Assembly: GCF_000423305.1 (NCBI RefSeq)
Contig: NZ_AUHS01000011.1
Span: forward strand, 62,001 to 126,000
DNA: 64,000 nucleotides
Reading direction: 5' to 3'
From: Legionella moravica DSM 19234
Lineage (GTDB): Bacteria > Pseudomonadota > Gammaproteobacteria > Legionellales > Legionellaceae
Part shown: positions 47,104 to 56,479 of the stretch, in pieces
Layout: every line of letters starts with the position of its first letter
Position numbering within the stretch: position 1 is the first letter of the stretch
The notes under the pieces: generated by a model
Seen by the model: only the letters and a program-made list of their open reading frames with translations
Told to the model about the DNA's origin: nothing
Databases searched by the model: none
Position numbers and translations under genes: made by a program

Positions 47104-48238
47104 TGAACAATTGCATGATGATGAGCGCATGATACGTGATAGCGTTGCGCGTTTTGTCAGCAATGATGTAATTCCATTGATGGCTGAATCTTTTGAACAT
47201 GCTCATTTTCCGCGTCAATTAATAAAACAATCCGCTGAGCTGGGTTTATTGGGTTTAACTTTACCCACGCAATACGGTGGATCAGAAGCATCTTATGTAG
47301 CGTATGGATTGGTATGCCAGGAGTTAGAGCGGGGCGATAGTGGCTTGCGCAGTTTTGTTTCCGTACAAAGTTCTTTATGCATGTATCCAATTTTCAAATT
47401 TGGTAATGAAGAACAAAAAATGCGTTATTTGCCGGCAATGGCAGCTGGAGAAGTGATTGGCTGTTTTGGCTTGACAGAACCTGATTCCGGCTCCGATCCG
47501 GCAAGTATGCGTACCCATGCTAAAAAAGTAGACGGCGGCTGGATTTTAAATGGAGCAAAAATGTGGATTACCAATGCTCCTATAGCTGATATTGCAATAG
47601 TCTGGGCTAAAACCGAATCAGGAATCAGAGGATTTATTGTTGATACGCGATCCAAGGGAATGAGTTGTCCAGAAATTAAATTGAAAATGTCATTACGTGC
47701 TTCCATAACCGGTGAGCTGGTTTTTGATCAAGTTTTTGTTCCTGATGAAAATCTTCTTCCTGGAACGGAGAAAGGTTTAGGCGCTGCTTTGAGCTGTTTG
47801 AGTCAGGCGCGTTATGGAATTGCCTGGGGTGCGATGGGGGCTGCTATGGCGTGTTTTGATCTGGTGCGTGATTACGTGCTGGAACGTAAGCAATTTGATA
47901 AACCCTTGGCTTCCTTTCAATTAATTCAGAAAGATTTGGCAGAAATGTACACCGAGATTATCAAAGCACAATGCCTTAATTTACAGATTGGCCGCTTGAA
48001 AGATCAACATCGGGAAACACCGACGATGATTTCATTGGCTAAAGGGAATGCTTGTCGTGAGGCATTGAAAATTTCACGAAAATGTAGGAATCTAATGGGC
48101 GGAAATGGAATTAGTCTTGAGTATCATGTCATTAGACATATGCTTAATTTGGAATCGGTCTTTACTTATGAGGGTACTGATAATGTTCATACCCTGGTCA
48201 TGGGAAGACACATAACAGGAATTAACGCTTTTGGTTAA
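47081..48238 (+). CDS. gcdH: Glutaryl-CoA dehydrogenase-like acyl-CoA dehydrogenase
   Basis: The 385-aa FAD enzyme has a GTG start inside the end of the E1 gene. Features typical of glutaryl-CoA dehydrogenases are RSFVSVQSSLCMYPIFKFG, CFGLTEPDSGSDPASMRT and WILNGAKMWITNAPIADIAI. The catalytic Glu lies in TYEGTDNVHTLVMGRHITG. Such enzymes oxidise and decarboxylate glutaryl-CoA to crotonyl-CoA in lysine/tryptophan breakdown, but other acyl-CoA substrates are possible. The overlap with the E1 gene points to a joint route from a 2-oxoacid to an enoyl-CoA. Confidence 0.8.
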   Translation: MDDLLFLDEQLHDDERMIRDSVARFVSNDVIPLMAESFEHAHFPRQLIKQSAELGLLGLTLPTQYGGSEASYVAYGLVCQELERGDSGLRSFVSVQSSLCMYPIFKFGNEEQKMRYLPAMAAGEVIGCFGLTEPDSGSDPASMRTHAKKVDGGWILNGAKMWITNAPIADIAIVWAKTESGIRGFIVDTRSKGMSCPEIKLKMSLRASITGELVFDQVFVPDENLLPGTEKGLGAALSCLSQARYGIAWGAMGAAMACFDLVRDYVLERKQFDKPLASFQLIQKDLAEMYTEIIKAQCLNLQIGRLKDQHRETPTMISLAKGNACREALKISRKCRNLMGGNGISLEYHVIRHMLNLESVFTYEGTDNVHTLVMGRHITGINAFG

Positions 48239-48481
48239 CAAGGCTCTGCTTTTTCGGAGCAGGTCTGGTTACCATGAGTTAATTGCTAAATAAGTAATTG
48301 TTCGATTCACGTTCTTCTGTCACTGGACGGAAGAGCGTTCAGAGTTTTTTATACACAAGCTCTGCTATTAAGTACTCGATTTCTGAGATTTGAGACAGGA
48401 TTGTCTTCTGGATTTACCATTAGTTGTTTAGGGAAATGCAATGTTAGTAACGGTTTTATTCAGAAAATTACAGGAGTTTAT

Positions 48482-48844
48482 ATGATTAATCGATTAAAAG
48501 GAGTTTTAATTTTAAGCCTGTCTGTTTTGGCTTTAAATGCACATTCGAGTAATAGCTTGGATAGTAAAGAGGTTTTAGCTCAAAAATGTCGTGACCTGGC
48601 GCAGTCTGTTGCTTCTTTAGTTTCAAGCCAGGAAAAAAGAGCATGCGAAGAAAAACTTGCGATGGCATCCATATACATTGAAAATGCTGGAGATTGGATA
48701 GTAGAGGATGTCTATTCAGCTGCAAAAAAAGAACTCGATAATGCAGTCTTTAATTTACAGTATGCTGAGTTGAATAACTGCAACAGATACATTCAAATAT
48801 CACATTCCAAGTTTGAAGCGCAAAGAATAAAAAATTCCCTATAA
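48482..48844 (+). CDS. Small secreted hypothetical protein
   Basis: The 120-aa protein has a signal peptide (MINRLKGVLILSLSVLALNA). The mature part is helical, with four cysteines (AQKCRDLAQS, KRACEEKL, NNCNRYI). GGAG 7 bases upstream supports ATG 48482; a longer in-frame start at 48401 lacks support. A good terminator follows. I do not recognise the family. Confidence 0.7.
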   Translation: MINRLKGVLILSLSVLALNAHSSNSLDSKEVLAQKCRDLAQSVASLVSSQEKRACEEKLAMASIYIENAGDWIVEDVYSAAKKELDNAVFNLQYAELNNCNRYIQISHSKFEAQRIKNSL

Positions 48845-48874
48845 AAAATATTCATTTTTTTTATTCATGCTAAC

Positions 48875-48904
48875 GCCTCTTTAACTGATGTTAGAGAGGC
48901 TTTT
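48875..48904. terminator. Terminator between secreted protein and reductase
   Basis: 11-bp stem GCCTCTTTAAC/GTTAGAGAGGC with one mismatch and a TGAT loop, followed by TTTTGTGTTTT on the plus strand. It separates two convergent genes. Confidence 0.8.
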
Positions 48905-48909
48905 GTGTT

Positions 48910-49458
48910 TTAGTTGTTTATGCTGTATTTGACCTGCACTATATTATTTCCAAAAGTCTTCGTTTCAAGCAATTGCAAGTGAATGTCTTCTTTAAGTGCG
49001 CCAAATAAAGGGCGTCCAGAACCGATTAGTACCGGAATGTAGGTAATGGTTAATTCATCAATCAGGTTTTGAGCTAAAAAGCCCTGTATGGTAACCCCTC
49101 CATCAATGTAGACATGTTTGACTCCCTGTGTACGAAGTTGCTCGATTAATGCTTCGGGTTGTTCGGAGGTTACAGAGACATGAGAGTGTAAGGATTCAGG
49201 AATTTGAATATTCTGACTGCTCATTACAATCACGGGTAATGTCCCATAGGGCCATTCTTCAAAAGTCCTGATTTTTTCATAAGATGCCCGTCCCATAATC
49301 AGCGTATCTACAGTGGCAATAAACTGTTTGTAGCCACAATCCTCGCCCTGAGGCACCAGTTCATGGGATTTCATTAACCAATCAATAGAACCATCATCTC
49401 TGGCAATATAGCCATCAAGACTTGTGGCAATAAAAACAGAACATTTGGGTAGTCGCAT
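48910..49458 (-). CDS. Dihydrofolate reductase/RibD C-terminal family protein
   Basis: The 182-aa reductase-like protein starts CSVFIATSLDGYIARDDGSI and has MGRASYEKIRTFEEWPYG, KHVYIDGGVTIQGFL and LIDELTITYIPVLIGSGRPL. These are the motifs of the YyaP/RibD-C group, related to DHFR but with unknown substrate. The start at 49458 is chosen because GGAG is 6 bases upstream. It is the only gene between two convergent/divergent neighbours. Confidence 0.8.
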   Translation of the reverse strand: MRLPKCSVFIATSLDGYIARDDGSIDWLMKSHELVPQGEDCGYKQFIATVDTLIMGRASYEKIRTFEEWPYGTLPVIVMSSQNIQIPESLHSHVSVTSEQPEALIEQLRTQGVKHVYIDGGVTIQGFLAQNLIDELTITYIPVLIGSGRPLFGALKEDIHLQLLETKTFGNNIVQVKYSINN

Positions 49459-49925
49459 TAGAGGCTCCTGCAAAGTTCATTAGTTTAATCCAGTGCAGAA
49501 CTGAATAGTACCTATTTTTCTACAACCAATGGTTCTGCTGTCCTATGGCCTGAAGAGTTCAAAGTAACGTCATCCCGAATGTAATGCATTAATGTCTGGG
49601 GAAAATAAGCTTATTTCGATCAAATCCCCTCTCCACCGCGCGTAGCGTGGGAGAGAGGGTTTAGGGTGAGGGGGGTAAAATACTTGCGCGCAAAAGCGCG
49701 CTCATTCAGGTGAACGTTTGCGACACTGCTTGCGATTGCGAAGACCTTTTAGCGCCTGGAGAAATAATAGAACTTGGTAGTCGCGCAGCGACTACCAATT
49801 ATAAATCTTCAAATGGTATACATTCTTTCATTGTCTTTGTTCTTCGAATCGGCTAGATTCAACCGCTATCTCTTTAACTGATTTGAACCTAGAATCATAA
49901 CATTTCATAACAGTTTATTTTAAAA
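49459..49925. repeat. Intergenic region rich in hairpins
   Basis: A 467-base gap with no gene but with four palindromes. They are AAATAAGCTTATTT at about 49604, CCCTCTCC...GGAGAGAGGG at 49626-49659, GCGCG-CAAAA-GCGCG at 49686-49700, and a perfect 11-bp stem TTGGTAGTCGC-GCA-GCGACTACCAA at 49774-49798. The CTCTCC/GGAGAG unit has the look of a dispersed intergenic repeat. Promoter of the helicase-nuclease gene should be in the last 120 bases. Confidence 0.5.
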
Positions 49926-52900
49926 ATGTATATTGAATCCAGCCAGCTTATCTTTTCTCCTTCAGATTTAACTCAATTCATGGAAAGCCCCTTTTCTTCG
50001 TGGATGGAGCATTTGGCCATGACTAATCCCGAATTACTTCCTGCTCCAGATGAAGGTGATGCTCTTGGCGCGGTGTTACAGGACTTGGGAAATCAACATG
50101 AACTGGAGGTGTTGGCAGAATTCCAGAGACAGGGCCTAACCATTGCGAATCTACAGCATAGCGAAGGCCCGTTTAAAGATACACGTGAGGCAATGATAAA
50201 GGGATTCGATGTGATTTATCAGCCACGGTTAGAATTGCTTCCTTTTAAAGGTTATGCGGATTTTCTTATCAAAACAGAAGGGGCGAGTCGGTTTGGTGAT
50301 TATCATTATGAATTGTACGATAGCAAATTGTCGCAATCGGCCAAACCATCATTTTTGATTCAACTCTGTTGCTATGCTGAAATGCTTGAAGTCCTTCAGG
50401 ACAGAAAACCTGAGTACATTACGGTTATTTTAGGCTCTAAGGAATTCAAACGGTTCAGGATGGCAGATTATTATTATTTTTATCAACAACTAAAGGAACA
50501 ATTTCTAATCGCTCACCAGCAATTTACTACGAGTAATTGCCCTGATCCGGCAGCATCTAAAAGTTGGGGGCGATGGGGTACTCATGCTGAGCACTTGTTA
50601 AAAAAGGCAGATCACCTGATTCAAGTGGCGACCATTACTTCCGGGCAAATCAAGAATTTGACCAAGGCAGGAATAACCAGTATGACTGCTTTAGCCAATA
50701 CTCAATTGGATAGAGTTAAAGGCATCAAGCCCGATATTTTAGAGCGGTTGAAACTACAAGCCAGAATTCAAAAAGAAAGCGAGGGTAAACCCGTACCTGA
50801 ATTTCAATTCATCCCACTGGAACCAGGAAAAAAACAGGGATTGGCTTTATTGCCTCCAGCCTCACGAAGCGATATTTTTTTTGATTTGGAAGGGTTCCCT
50901 TTGGAAGAAGGCGGTCTGGAATATTTATGGGGAGTGGTTTGGTTTGATGAGCAGGGCAAGCGGCAATATACCGACTTTTGGGCACACCATCACGAACAGG
51001 AAAAAGAGAGTTTTCAAGCTTTTATTCAATGGGCCTATCAACGTTGGCTCGATGATCCCTCCATGCATATTTATCATTATGCTCCTTACGAAGTGTCCGC
51101 TTGTCGGAAATTAATGGGTAAATACGGTGTGTGCGAGTTTGAAGTAGATCAACTTTTACGTAATGAGGTTTTTGTTGATTTGTATAAAGTAGTAAAAGGC
51201 TCATTAATTATTGGCGAGCCACGCTATTCCATTAAAAATGTGGAGCATTTATATCGAGGTAAACGAGATACCGAAGTAGGTTCTGGCGGTGACTCGGTTG
51301 TCGTTTATGAGCGTTGGCGGGAACACCCGGATGGGGACACCTGGCAAACCTCAAAAATATTGAACGACATTCGTGAATACAATATCGATGACTGCAATTC
51401 AACACATGAACTGGCGGTTTGGCTCAGAATCCAACAAACCCATTTGGGAATTAATTATCTGGGTAAAACTCAACTTATCGAAAATGAACTTACAGAAGAA
51501 ATTTCCGAAACGATAAAATTACGCGATGCTTTGCTGAGTCAGGCGGAACAATTAGCTCATGAAGGCAAGAATGACCAGGCAAGGATTCATACAGTTCTCG
51601 CCTGGTCTTTAGAGTTTCATCGACGGGAAAACAAGCCAGTTTTTTGGCGTATGTTTGATAGGAAGGGATTGAGTGAGGAAGAACTTCTTCATGATATTGA
51701 TTGCCTGGCCTGTTGTCAGCGCACTGAAAAACCGGGATATAAACCCAAACCTTCTGTGCGTAATCTGGTTTATGAATATTCATTTGATCCGGATCAGGAA
51801 TTTAAGGGAGGTGCGAATCAATACTATGTGTTGGGAAAGGAATATGAAGACGGAAAATCTGTAAAAGCCTCTCACTATGCAACCGATAGTGATTTGGAAC
51901 ACGGTTTAATTGCGTTGCAACTCAGAAGCGAGATAAAGGAATCGATAACCTTAATTCCCGATGAATATGTAAATCCAGCTCCCATACCTGCAGCAATTGC
52001 CAAACAGGCTCAGGATTTTTTAAAGGGAACTCTGTCGCAGTCAGCCTTGATTGATTTTCTTGCCAGAACAACGCCCCGAATTCAATACCACACCTCAGGT
52101 CAACCCATAGCGCCAAGCCATAACCCGCAGGAGCGTATGCAACAAATGATAAAGGCGGTTACTCATCTGGACAACAGCTATCTTACCATTCAGGGACCGC
52201 CTGGTGCGGGTAAAACCTATACGGGAAAACATCTGATTGCCGAGTTGATTCAGAAAGGGAAAAAAATTGCCATTTCATCGAACAGTCACAAAGCGATTAA
52301 TAATTTATTGATCAGTGCAGCCGCCTACTGTCAGAAGGAAGGGATCAAGGGGCATTTCGCGTGTACACGTAATACAGATGGCGCCATTGACGCACTCAAT
52401 ATCGATGTCTTGGAAACTAAAAACATCAGTGAATTTATCAGGCCAGGTTGTGTTGTCGGGTCTACTGCATGGGGTTTGTCCCGAAACGAACTGGAGGGAG
52501 CCTTCGATTATCTTTTTATTGATGAAGCAGGTCAGGTCAGTGTCGCTAATTTAATTGCTATGAGCCGATCAACAAGCAACATTATTTTAATGGGCGACCA
52601 AATGCAACTGGGGCAACCCTCTCAAGGAAGCCATCCTGAAGACAGCGGCTTATCCATTTTGGATTATTTATTACATGATACCCCTACAATTGCTGATAGC
52701 ATGGGGGTATTTCTTGGTACTACTTATCGCATGCATCCCGCTGTGAATCACTTTATCAGTGAAGCTATTTATGAAGGCAAACTTGAAACAGCACCAGAAA
52801 ATGACAAGCAACGAATCCAGATACCGGATCATTATCAAGGTCCTTTGAATAAAGAAGCCGGTATTGTCACCATTCCAGTGTTTCATGAAGGGAATACTCA

Positions 52901-53339
52901 GGCCAGTGATGAAGAAGTGGAGCAAATAGTATTATTAACCAGGGATTTACTGGGACGAACGTTTTACACCCATGACGGACAAGAAAGGATACTCGGCTGG
53001 GACGATATTCTTTATGTGAGCCCTTACAACCATCAGGTGAATAAACTGAAAGCGGCTTTGGGCGAACAGGCAAAAGTGGGTAGTGTTGATAAATTTCAGG
53101 GTCAGGAAGCACCTGTAGTATTTTTAAGTATGTGTGCCAGTAGCGCAAATGAATCGCCGCGTGGTTTAAATTTTCTATTCGATAAACACCGCTTGAATGT
53201 AGCAATATCAAGAGCGCAATGCCTGGTTGTGGTCGTGTATTCGCCAGCCTTGCTGGAAACAGTGCCTAATAGTATTGAGCAAATCGCTATGATGAACCTG
53301 TTTTGCAGGTTAACCAGTGATCCTAATGGAATTCAGTAG
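49926..53339 (+). CDS. RecB-like nuclease / SF1 helicase fusion (TM0106 type)
   Basis: The 1137-aa protein has four modules. About residues 1-200 form a RecB-family nuclease (FSPSDLTQF, KGYADFLI, YDSKLSQSAKPSFLIQLCCYA: the D-x-K...Q-x-x-x-Y pattern). A helix-hairpin-helix-like stretch follows at about 235-280. Residues about 315-520 form an RNase H-like 3'-5' exonuclease (FFDLEGFPLE, IHIYHYAPYE-type, YNIDDCNST). Residues about 740-1137 form an SF1 helicase with Walker A GPPGAGKTYTG, DEAGQVS, LMGDQMQLGQP, VDKFQGQEAPVV and NVAISRAQ. It resembles the TM0106/DNA2-NAM7 family. Role is unknown: DNA repair or defence. It stands alone next to a tRNA-linked island. Confidence 0.85.
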   Translation: MYIESSQLIFSPSDLTQFMESPFSSWMEHLAMTNPELLPAPDEGDALGAVLQDLGNQHELEVLAEFQRQGLTIANLQHSEGPFKDTREAMIKGFDVIYQPRLELLPFKGYADFLIKTEGASRFGDYHYELYDSKLSQSAKPSFLIQLCCYAEMLEVLQDRKPEYITVILGSKEFKRFRMADYYYFYQQLKEQFLIAHQQFTTSNCPDPAASKSWGRWGTHAEHLLKKADHLIQVATITSGQIKNLTKAGITSMTALANTQLDRVKGIKPDILERLKLQARIQKESEGKPVPEFQFIPLEPGKKQGLALLPPASRSDIFFDLEGFPLEEGGLEYLWGVVWFDEQGKRQYTDFWAHHHEQEKESFQAFIQWAYQRWLDDPSMHIYHYAPYEVSACRKLMGKYGVCEFEVDQLLRNEVFVDLYKVVKGSLIIGEPRYSIKNVEHLYRGKRDTEVGSGGDSVVVYERWREHPDGDTWQTSKILNDIREYNIDDCNSTHELAVWLRIQQTHLGINYLGKTQLIENELTEEISETIKLRDALLSQAEQLAHEGKNDQARIHTVLAWSLEFHRRENKPVFWRMFDRKGLSEEELLHDIDCLACCQRTEKPGYKPKPSVRNLVYEYSFDPDQEFKGGANQYYVLGKEYEDGKSVKASHYATDSDLEHGLIALQLRSEIKESITLIPDEYVNPAPIPAAIAKQAQDFLKGTLSQSALIDFLARTTPRIQYHTSGQPIAPSHNPQERMQQMIKAVTHLDNSYLTIQGPPGAGKTYTGKHLIAELIQKGKKIAISSNSHKAINNLLISAAAYCQKEGIKGHFACTRNTDGAIDALNIDVLETKNISEFIRPGCVVGSTAWGLSRNELEGAFDYLFIDEAGQVSVANLIAMSRSTSNIILMGDQMQLGQPSQGSHPEDSGLSILDYLLHDTPTIADSMGVFLGTTYRMHPAVNHFISEAIYEGKLETAPENDKQRIQIPDHYQGPLNKEAGIVTIPVFHEGNTQASDEEVEQIVLLTRDLLGRTFYTHDGQERILGWDDILYVSPYNHQVNKLKAALGEQAKVGSVDKFQGQEAPVVFLSMCASSANESPRGLNFLFDKHRLNVAISRAQCLVVVVYSPALLETVPNSIEQIAMMNLFCRLTSDPNGIQ

Positions 53340-53451
53340 GAGAAAAGGGGAACAATTTATTCTCAATGTTCTGTACTTGTTCCTCAATCAATACAATCCA
53401 GTCCAAAACCCTTGTTATTTGAACCCAACTTAGATATCATTCCCTACCAAT

Positions 53452-53528
53452 CGGGGCGTAGCGCAGCCTGGTAGCGTACTAGCATGGGGTGCTAGTGGTC
53501 GAAGGTTCAAATCCTTCCGTCCCGACCA
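53452..53528 (+). tRNA. tRNA-Pro (GGG)
   Basis: A 77-base tRNA that folds as a full cloverleaf: acceptor CGGGGCG pairs with CGTCCCG (one G-U), the anticodon stem CTAGC/GCTAG holds loop ATGGGGT with anticodon GGG, and the T arm GAAGG-TTCAAAT-CCTTC is perfect. The 3' CCA is encoded. It marks the left border of the accessory region. Confidence 0.95.
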
Positions 53529-53774
53529 GTATATCCCCTTTAAAATCAGTTAGTTGAATCTTCTTAGCAAACTCCTTTAAAAATCAAAAATTCTGCTAGG
53601 TGTACTTCTGGGTGTACTTTGTATTCTGATATTCCCAAAGTAGCCTTTGATGGAGCGATGCGTTTTATGTACTCACTTTAGCAAACGGTAGAAGGGAGTA
53701 AAATTTAGGTTGGAACTAAATTTTTAAGATTAAACGTTCATACTTAGCATTAGAGTAATAAGGTAAGGATACAA
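53529..53774. other. tRNA-Pro downstream junction with GGTGTACTT direct repeat
   Basis: This 246-base gap has no gene. GGTGTACTT occurs twice, at 53599-53607 and 53611-53619, 12 bases apart. Tandem short repeats like this resemble integrase arm-type sites, and a similar pair lies before the integrase at 63165. It may be a leftover of an integrated element; no second copy of the tRNA-Pro 3' end was noticed. Confidence 0.35.
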
Positions 53775-54524
53775 ATGAGTGATATAAACCAAAACCCGGC
53801 AAAAAATTTAGGTATTTTTTCAGTACTTGATGCAGCAACGGAGATAAAATTCTTTCTTTTAGCTGTAGCTTTTGTTCTTTGGGTTGATAATGTTTTTTTA
53901 TATTTCCATCAGCCTGCAATTTTAGAACTGATGAGCAATTCAGCATTACAAAATGCTAGCCTCTCATTTAAATTGATATTTATTCTTGTGGCTTTTTCGT
54001 TTATGACTTCAATAGTATTACCTGTGTTTTGCCGTTTAGCTAATGAATTGTATTTACAATTTTTGTGGAATGGAGTGGAGAAAATTTTTGGTTTTGATCA
54101 AAGAAATTATGAAACACCTTCTGATTATGTGTATGCACACGAGCTTCAGAAGGCCGCGCATGTAGCTAAAGATAAATTTTTAATCGATATATATAATGCT
54201 TATGAAAAAGTTAAGTTCGAAAGAGAACGTTCAATTAATAAGATAGCTTCGTTAGCTCTTTGTAATCTGTTTCTATTATGTATTAATTATTTTCATTATG
54301 GACAGGGGAATACAGTTTCAAGATCTTTATTAACTTATTCAGGATCTTCGCAATTGATATGGTTTTGTATTGCAGGCTTATTATTGCTTGTGTTTATTCG
54401 GTTTCATATAGATGATAGGCAGTTGGTTTTTTGCCCTGGTTTATATCAAGATCTTGATGAGAAAAAAAAACAAAATTTCCCACAAACAGAGCCAATGGAG
54501 CAAATACGCAACTCAATATTTTAA
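53775..54524 (+). CDS. Membrane protein of unknown function
   Basis: The 249-aa protein has four likely membrane segments: about residues 25-44 (FFLLAVAFVLWVDNVFLYF), 62-82, 158-176 and 195-212. A charged cytoplasmic helical region lies between the second and third (residues about 95-155, ERERSINK) and a hydrophilic tail follows. AAGGATA precedes the ATG. The base composition is AT-rich compared with genes left of the tRNA, as expected of an acquired island. I do not recognise the family. Confidence 0.7.
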   Translation: MSDINQNPAKNLGIFSVLDAATEIKFFLLAVAFVLWVDNVFLYFHQPAILELMSNSALQNASLSFKLIFILVAFSFMTSIVLPVFCRLANELYLQFLWNGVEKIFGFDQRNYETPSDYVYAHELQKAAHVAKDKFLIDIYNAYEKVKFERERSINKIASLALCNLFLLCINYFHYGQGNTVSRSLLTYSGSSQLIWFCIAGLLLLVFIRFHIDDRQLVFCPGLYQDLDEKKKQNFPQTEPMEQIRNSIF

Positions 54525-54595
54525 TTTGATTTGAGTATCATCCCAAATAAGTTTTAGTAATATTCAAACGCGAATGCCCGAGTTCAGAAAGCCCG

Positions 54596-54676
54596 TGGGG
54601 TCAGGCCTTGAATTTTGAATTACAACCACTTGCTAATAAAAAACCGGTACAATTCATAATTCAAGGCCTGACCCCA
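54596..54676. repeat. 81-bp palindromic repeat, copy A
   Basis: Outer arms TGGGGTCAGGCCTTGAATT and AATTCAAGGCCTGACCCCA are inverted repeats, giving a 19-bp perfect stem, with a conserved centre ACAACCACTTGCTAATAAAA. Flanked by CCCG on the left and TTGATG on the right, as in the other copies (55577, 60139, 62049). Confidence 0.9.
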
Positions 54677-54869
54677 TTGATGCACTGACCCCTCTCTGTT
54701 TTCACACTTCAAGCCCTGTCCCCTCTTTGTGCTTGTATATTATTTGGGCTTGTGCAAAAATTAAACATATTATTGTGATCTATAGAAAAAACAGGTTTGT
54801 TACAGGTTCCGAGTCTGTTTTTTTAGTGATTTTTTTATAATACCCTTACTTTAAAGGATAAATTAACTT

Positions 54870-55568
54870 ATGCCTAATTCGATTTCCTTAGAAAAAGTTA
54901 CACCGACTAAAACTTTTATTATTGATTCCATGCCTTGTGAAGAAAAAGCGGCACATATACGAAACGAGGCTATACAAGCCATTAAACAAAATAATGATAT
55001 GGAGATGGGGTATCGATATCTTCAGAGTAGGAGCGGAAGAATCAGTACTTCTCGTGAAGCTAAACTTGCGGGAGCGTATGCTATTATTATGTTTGTAAAA
55101 TTTTGTAGCGATCCTGAATTTGTATCGATGTTTGCTATGTTGTTTTACATTGCCAATATTTTTCCTAATATAAGTAACTCTTCACGTTATGAGGAAACAG
55201 AAACCGCTAGTGCTGATTTGTTGAAGAAAAAATTCGGTGAACAAGAATTCAAAAAAATCCAAGATATGCCATATAACTCAAATGGATTAGCTCGTCTTTC
55301 AATATTTTTTGAAAGTAAAAATATTACAGCTGACGAGAAAAAAACTAAAAAGATAGAAGTAATCCAAGATAGTTTCCTATCATTTACAATAGCCTGCTTC
55401 ATGCCAGAATTAACCATTTTGATGTTTGGAATGCAATTGTTGACTATTCTAAAAAAGAAATTAGATTCACATTTAAATTTAGAGTCTGTTGACAATTTAT
55501 CCCAAACTCCACGCTCTCCAGTTTGCCTCCGAGATCATCAAGAGGGGCAGGCTGCTTTTTGGCCCTAG
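54870..55568 (+). CDS. Hypothetical membrane-associated protein with hybrid 3' end
   Basis: The 232-aa protein has two hydrophobic segments, about residues 78-100 (MFVKFCSDPEFVSMFAMLFY region) and 178-198 (FTIACFMPELTILMFGMQLL). It has no recognisable domain. The last 27 codons start at SVDNLSQTPRS, exactly where a GAGTCTGTTGACAATTT sequence appears that matches a MITE terminus at 21136 (15 of 16 bases). The native end was probably replaced by inserted DNA; the stop is 8 bases before repeat copy B. It lies between repeat copies A and B. Confidence 0.6.
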   Translation: MPNSISLEKVTPTKTFIIDSMPCEEKAAHIRNEAIQAIKQNNDMEMGYRYLQSRSGRISTSREAKLAGAYAIIMFVKFCSDPEFVSMFAMLFYIANIFPNISNSSRYEETETASADLLKKKFGEQEFKKIQDMPYNSNGLARLSIFFESKNITADEKKTKKIEVIQDSFLSFTIACFMPELTILMFGMQLLTILKKKLDSHLNLESVDNLSQTPRSPVCLRDHQEGQAAFWP

Positions 55569-55576
55569 TAAACCCG

Positions 55577-55657
55577 TGGGGTCAGGCCTTGAATTTTGAA
55601 TTACAACCACTTGCTAATAAAAAACCGGTACAATTCATAATTCAAGGCCTGACCCCA
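55577..55657. repeat. 81-bp palindromic repeat, copy B
   Basis: Same 81-bp unit as at 54596-54676, apparently identical to copy A. Flanked by CCCG and TTGATG. Confidence 0.9.
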
Positions 55658-55813
55658 TTGATGTGGTTGTCTGCGCCTGTGATGACGTATTCTGAATTGC
55701 TTTGTGCTTTTAGTTCTCGCAATTATCTCTGATTCGCACCATCTCAGGAGATCCTGTATTACGACTTCGTCTAATACAGGCTTGCTAATTAAACTCAAAA
55801 ATATTGAAATATT

Positions 55814-56479
55814 TTATTTCTTTCTCGCGACTATTTCATAGTAATGGTCAAATTTTCCGGAAATGGTCGCTTCTTTTTTTATTTCGTTTAAAGTTAAGAT
55901 CTCAAAATCGTCAAAGAGTTTTATGGTTTCATTTTTCGTATGAAAGGTCATATTGTCACGATCTTTTTTATCAAATGCAGTAAAACCGGGATCAAAGGTG
56001 TTTCCGATAAAATAGCCACCTGGTTTTATGTGTTTAGTGACTTGTTGCCAAAATTGTTTAAATTGCTTTGGCTTGCAAAAGGCTAATGCGAAGCTGGCTA
56101 TGACGATTTCAGATTTGGGAGTATTTTTTAAATTCAGTTTTTCAAATGATGATTCATATGTTTGTAATTGATTTTGATATGGCTTGATATCTGTTCTATT
56201 GAGTAAAATGTTCAAAGCAGACTTTTGATTATCTATTGCTAATACTTTATAACCTTTTTGAAGCAATAATAGAGTTTCATGGCCAACACCTGCTCCAAAA
56301 TCTATTGCAGTGGCATTAGAGCTTGGGTTAGGAATAGATTTTAATGAATTTACAATAAATTCTCTGGGAGCATCGTTTAGTTTTTTTTGAAAATATGCAT
56401 CCCATCGGTTCGGCTTTAACATTAAAAGAATGATGACTACAATGCATATTAAGGAAATAAAAATAATAAATTTTTTCAT
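55814..56479 (-). CDS. Membrane-anchored class I SAM methyltransferase
   Basis: The 221-aa protein has an N-terminal membrane anchor (IIFISLICIVVIILLMLK, residues about 4-21) followed by a Rossmann methyltransferase domain. Motif I is AIDFGAGVGHETLLLL, and motif II ends YKVLAIDNQKSAL. The later strands EIVIASFALAF and GGYFIGNTFDP match motifs III-V. It is similar in size to TehB-type methyltransferases, but the anchor is unusual. Substrate unknown. It is transcribed alone in the island. Confidence 0.75.
   Translation of the reverse strand: MKKFIIFISLICIVVIILLMLKPNRWDAYFQKKLNDAPREFIVNSLKSIPNPSSNATAIDFGAGVGHETLLLLQKGYKVLAIDNQKSALNILLNRTDIKPYQNQLQTYESSFEKLNLKNTPKSEIVIASFALAFCKPKQFKQFWQQVTKHIKPGGYFIGNTFDPGFTAFDKKDRDNMTFHTKNETIKLFDDFEILTLNEIKKEATISGKFDHYYEIVARKK

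Noticed and set aside
55601-55798. Small minus-strand ORF at repeat copy B
   Set aside because: It is only the palindromic repeat read in the frame used at copy D, with no independent gene body.
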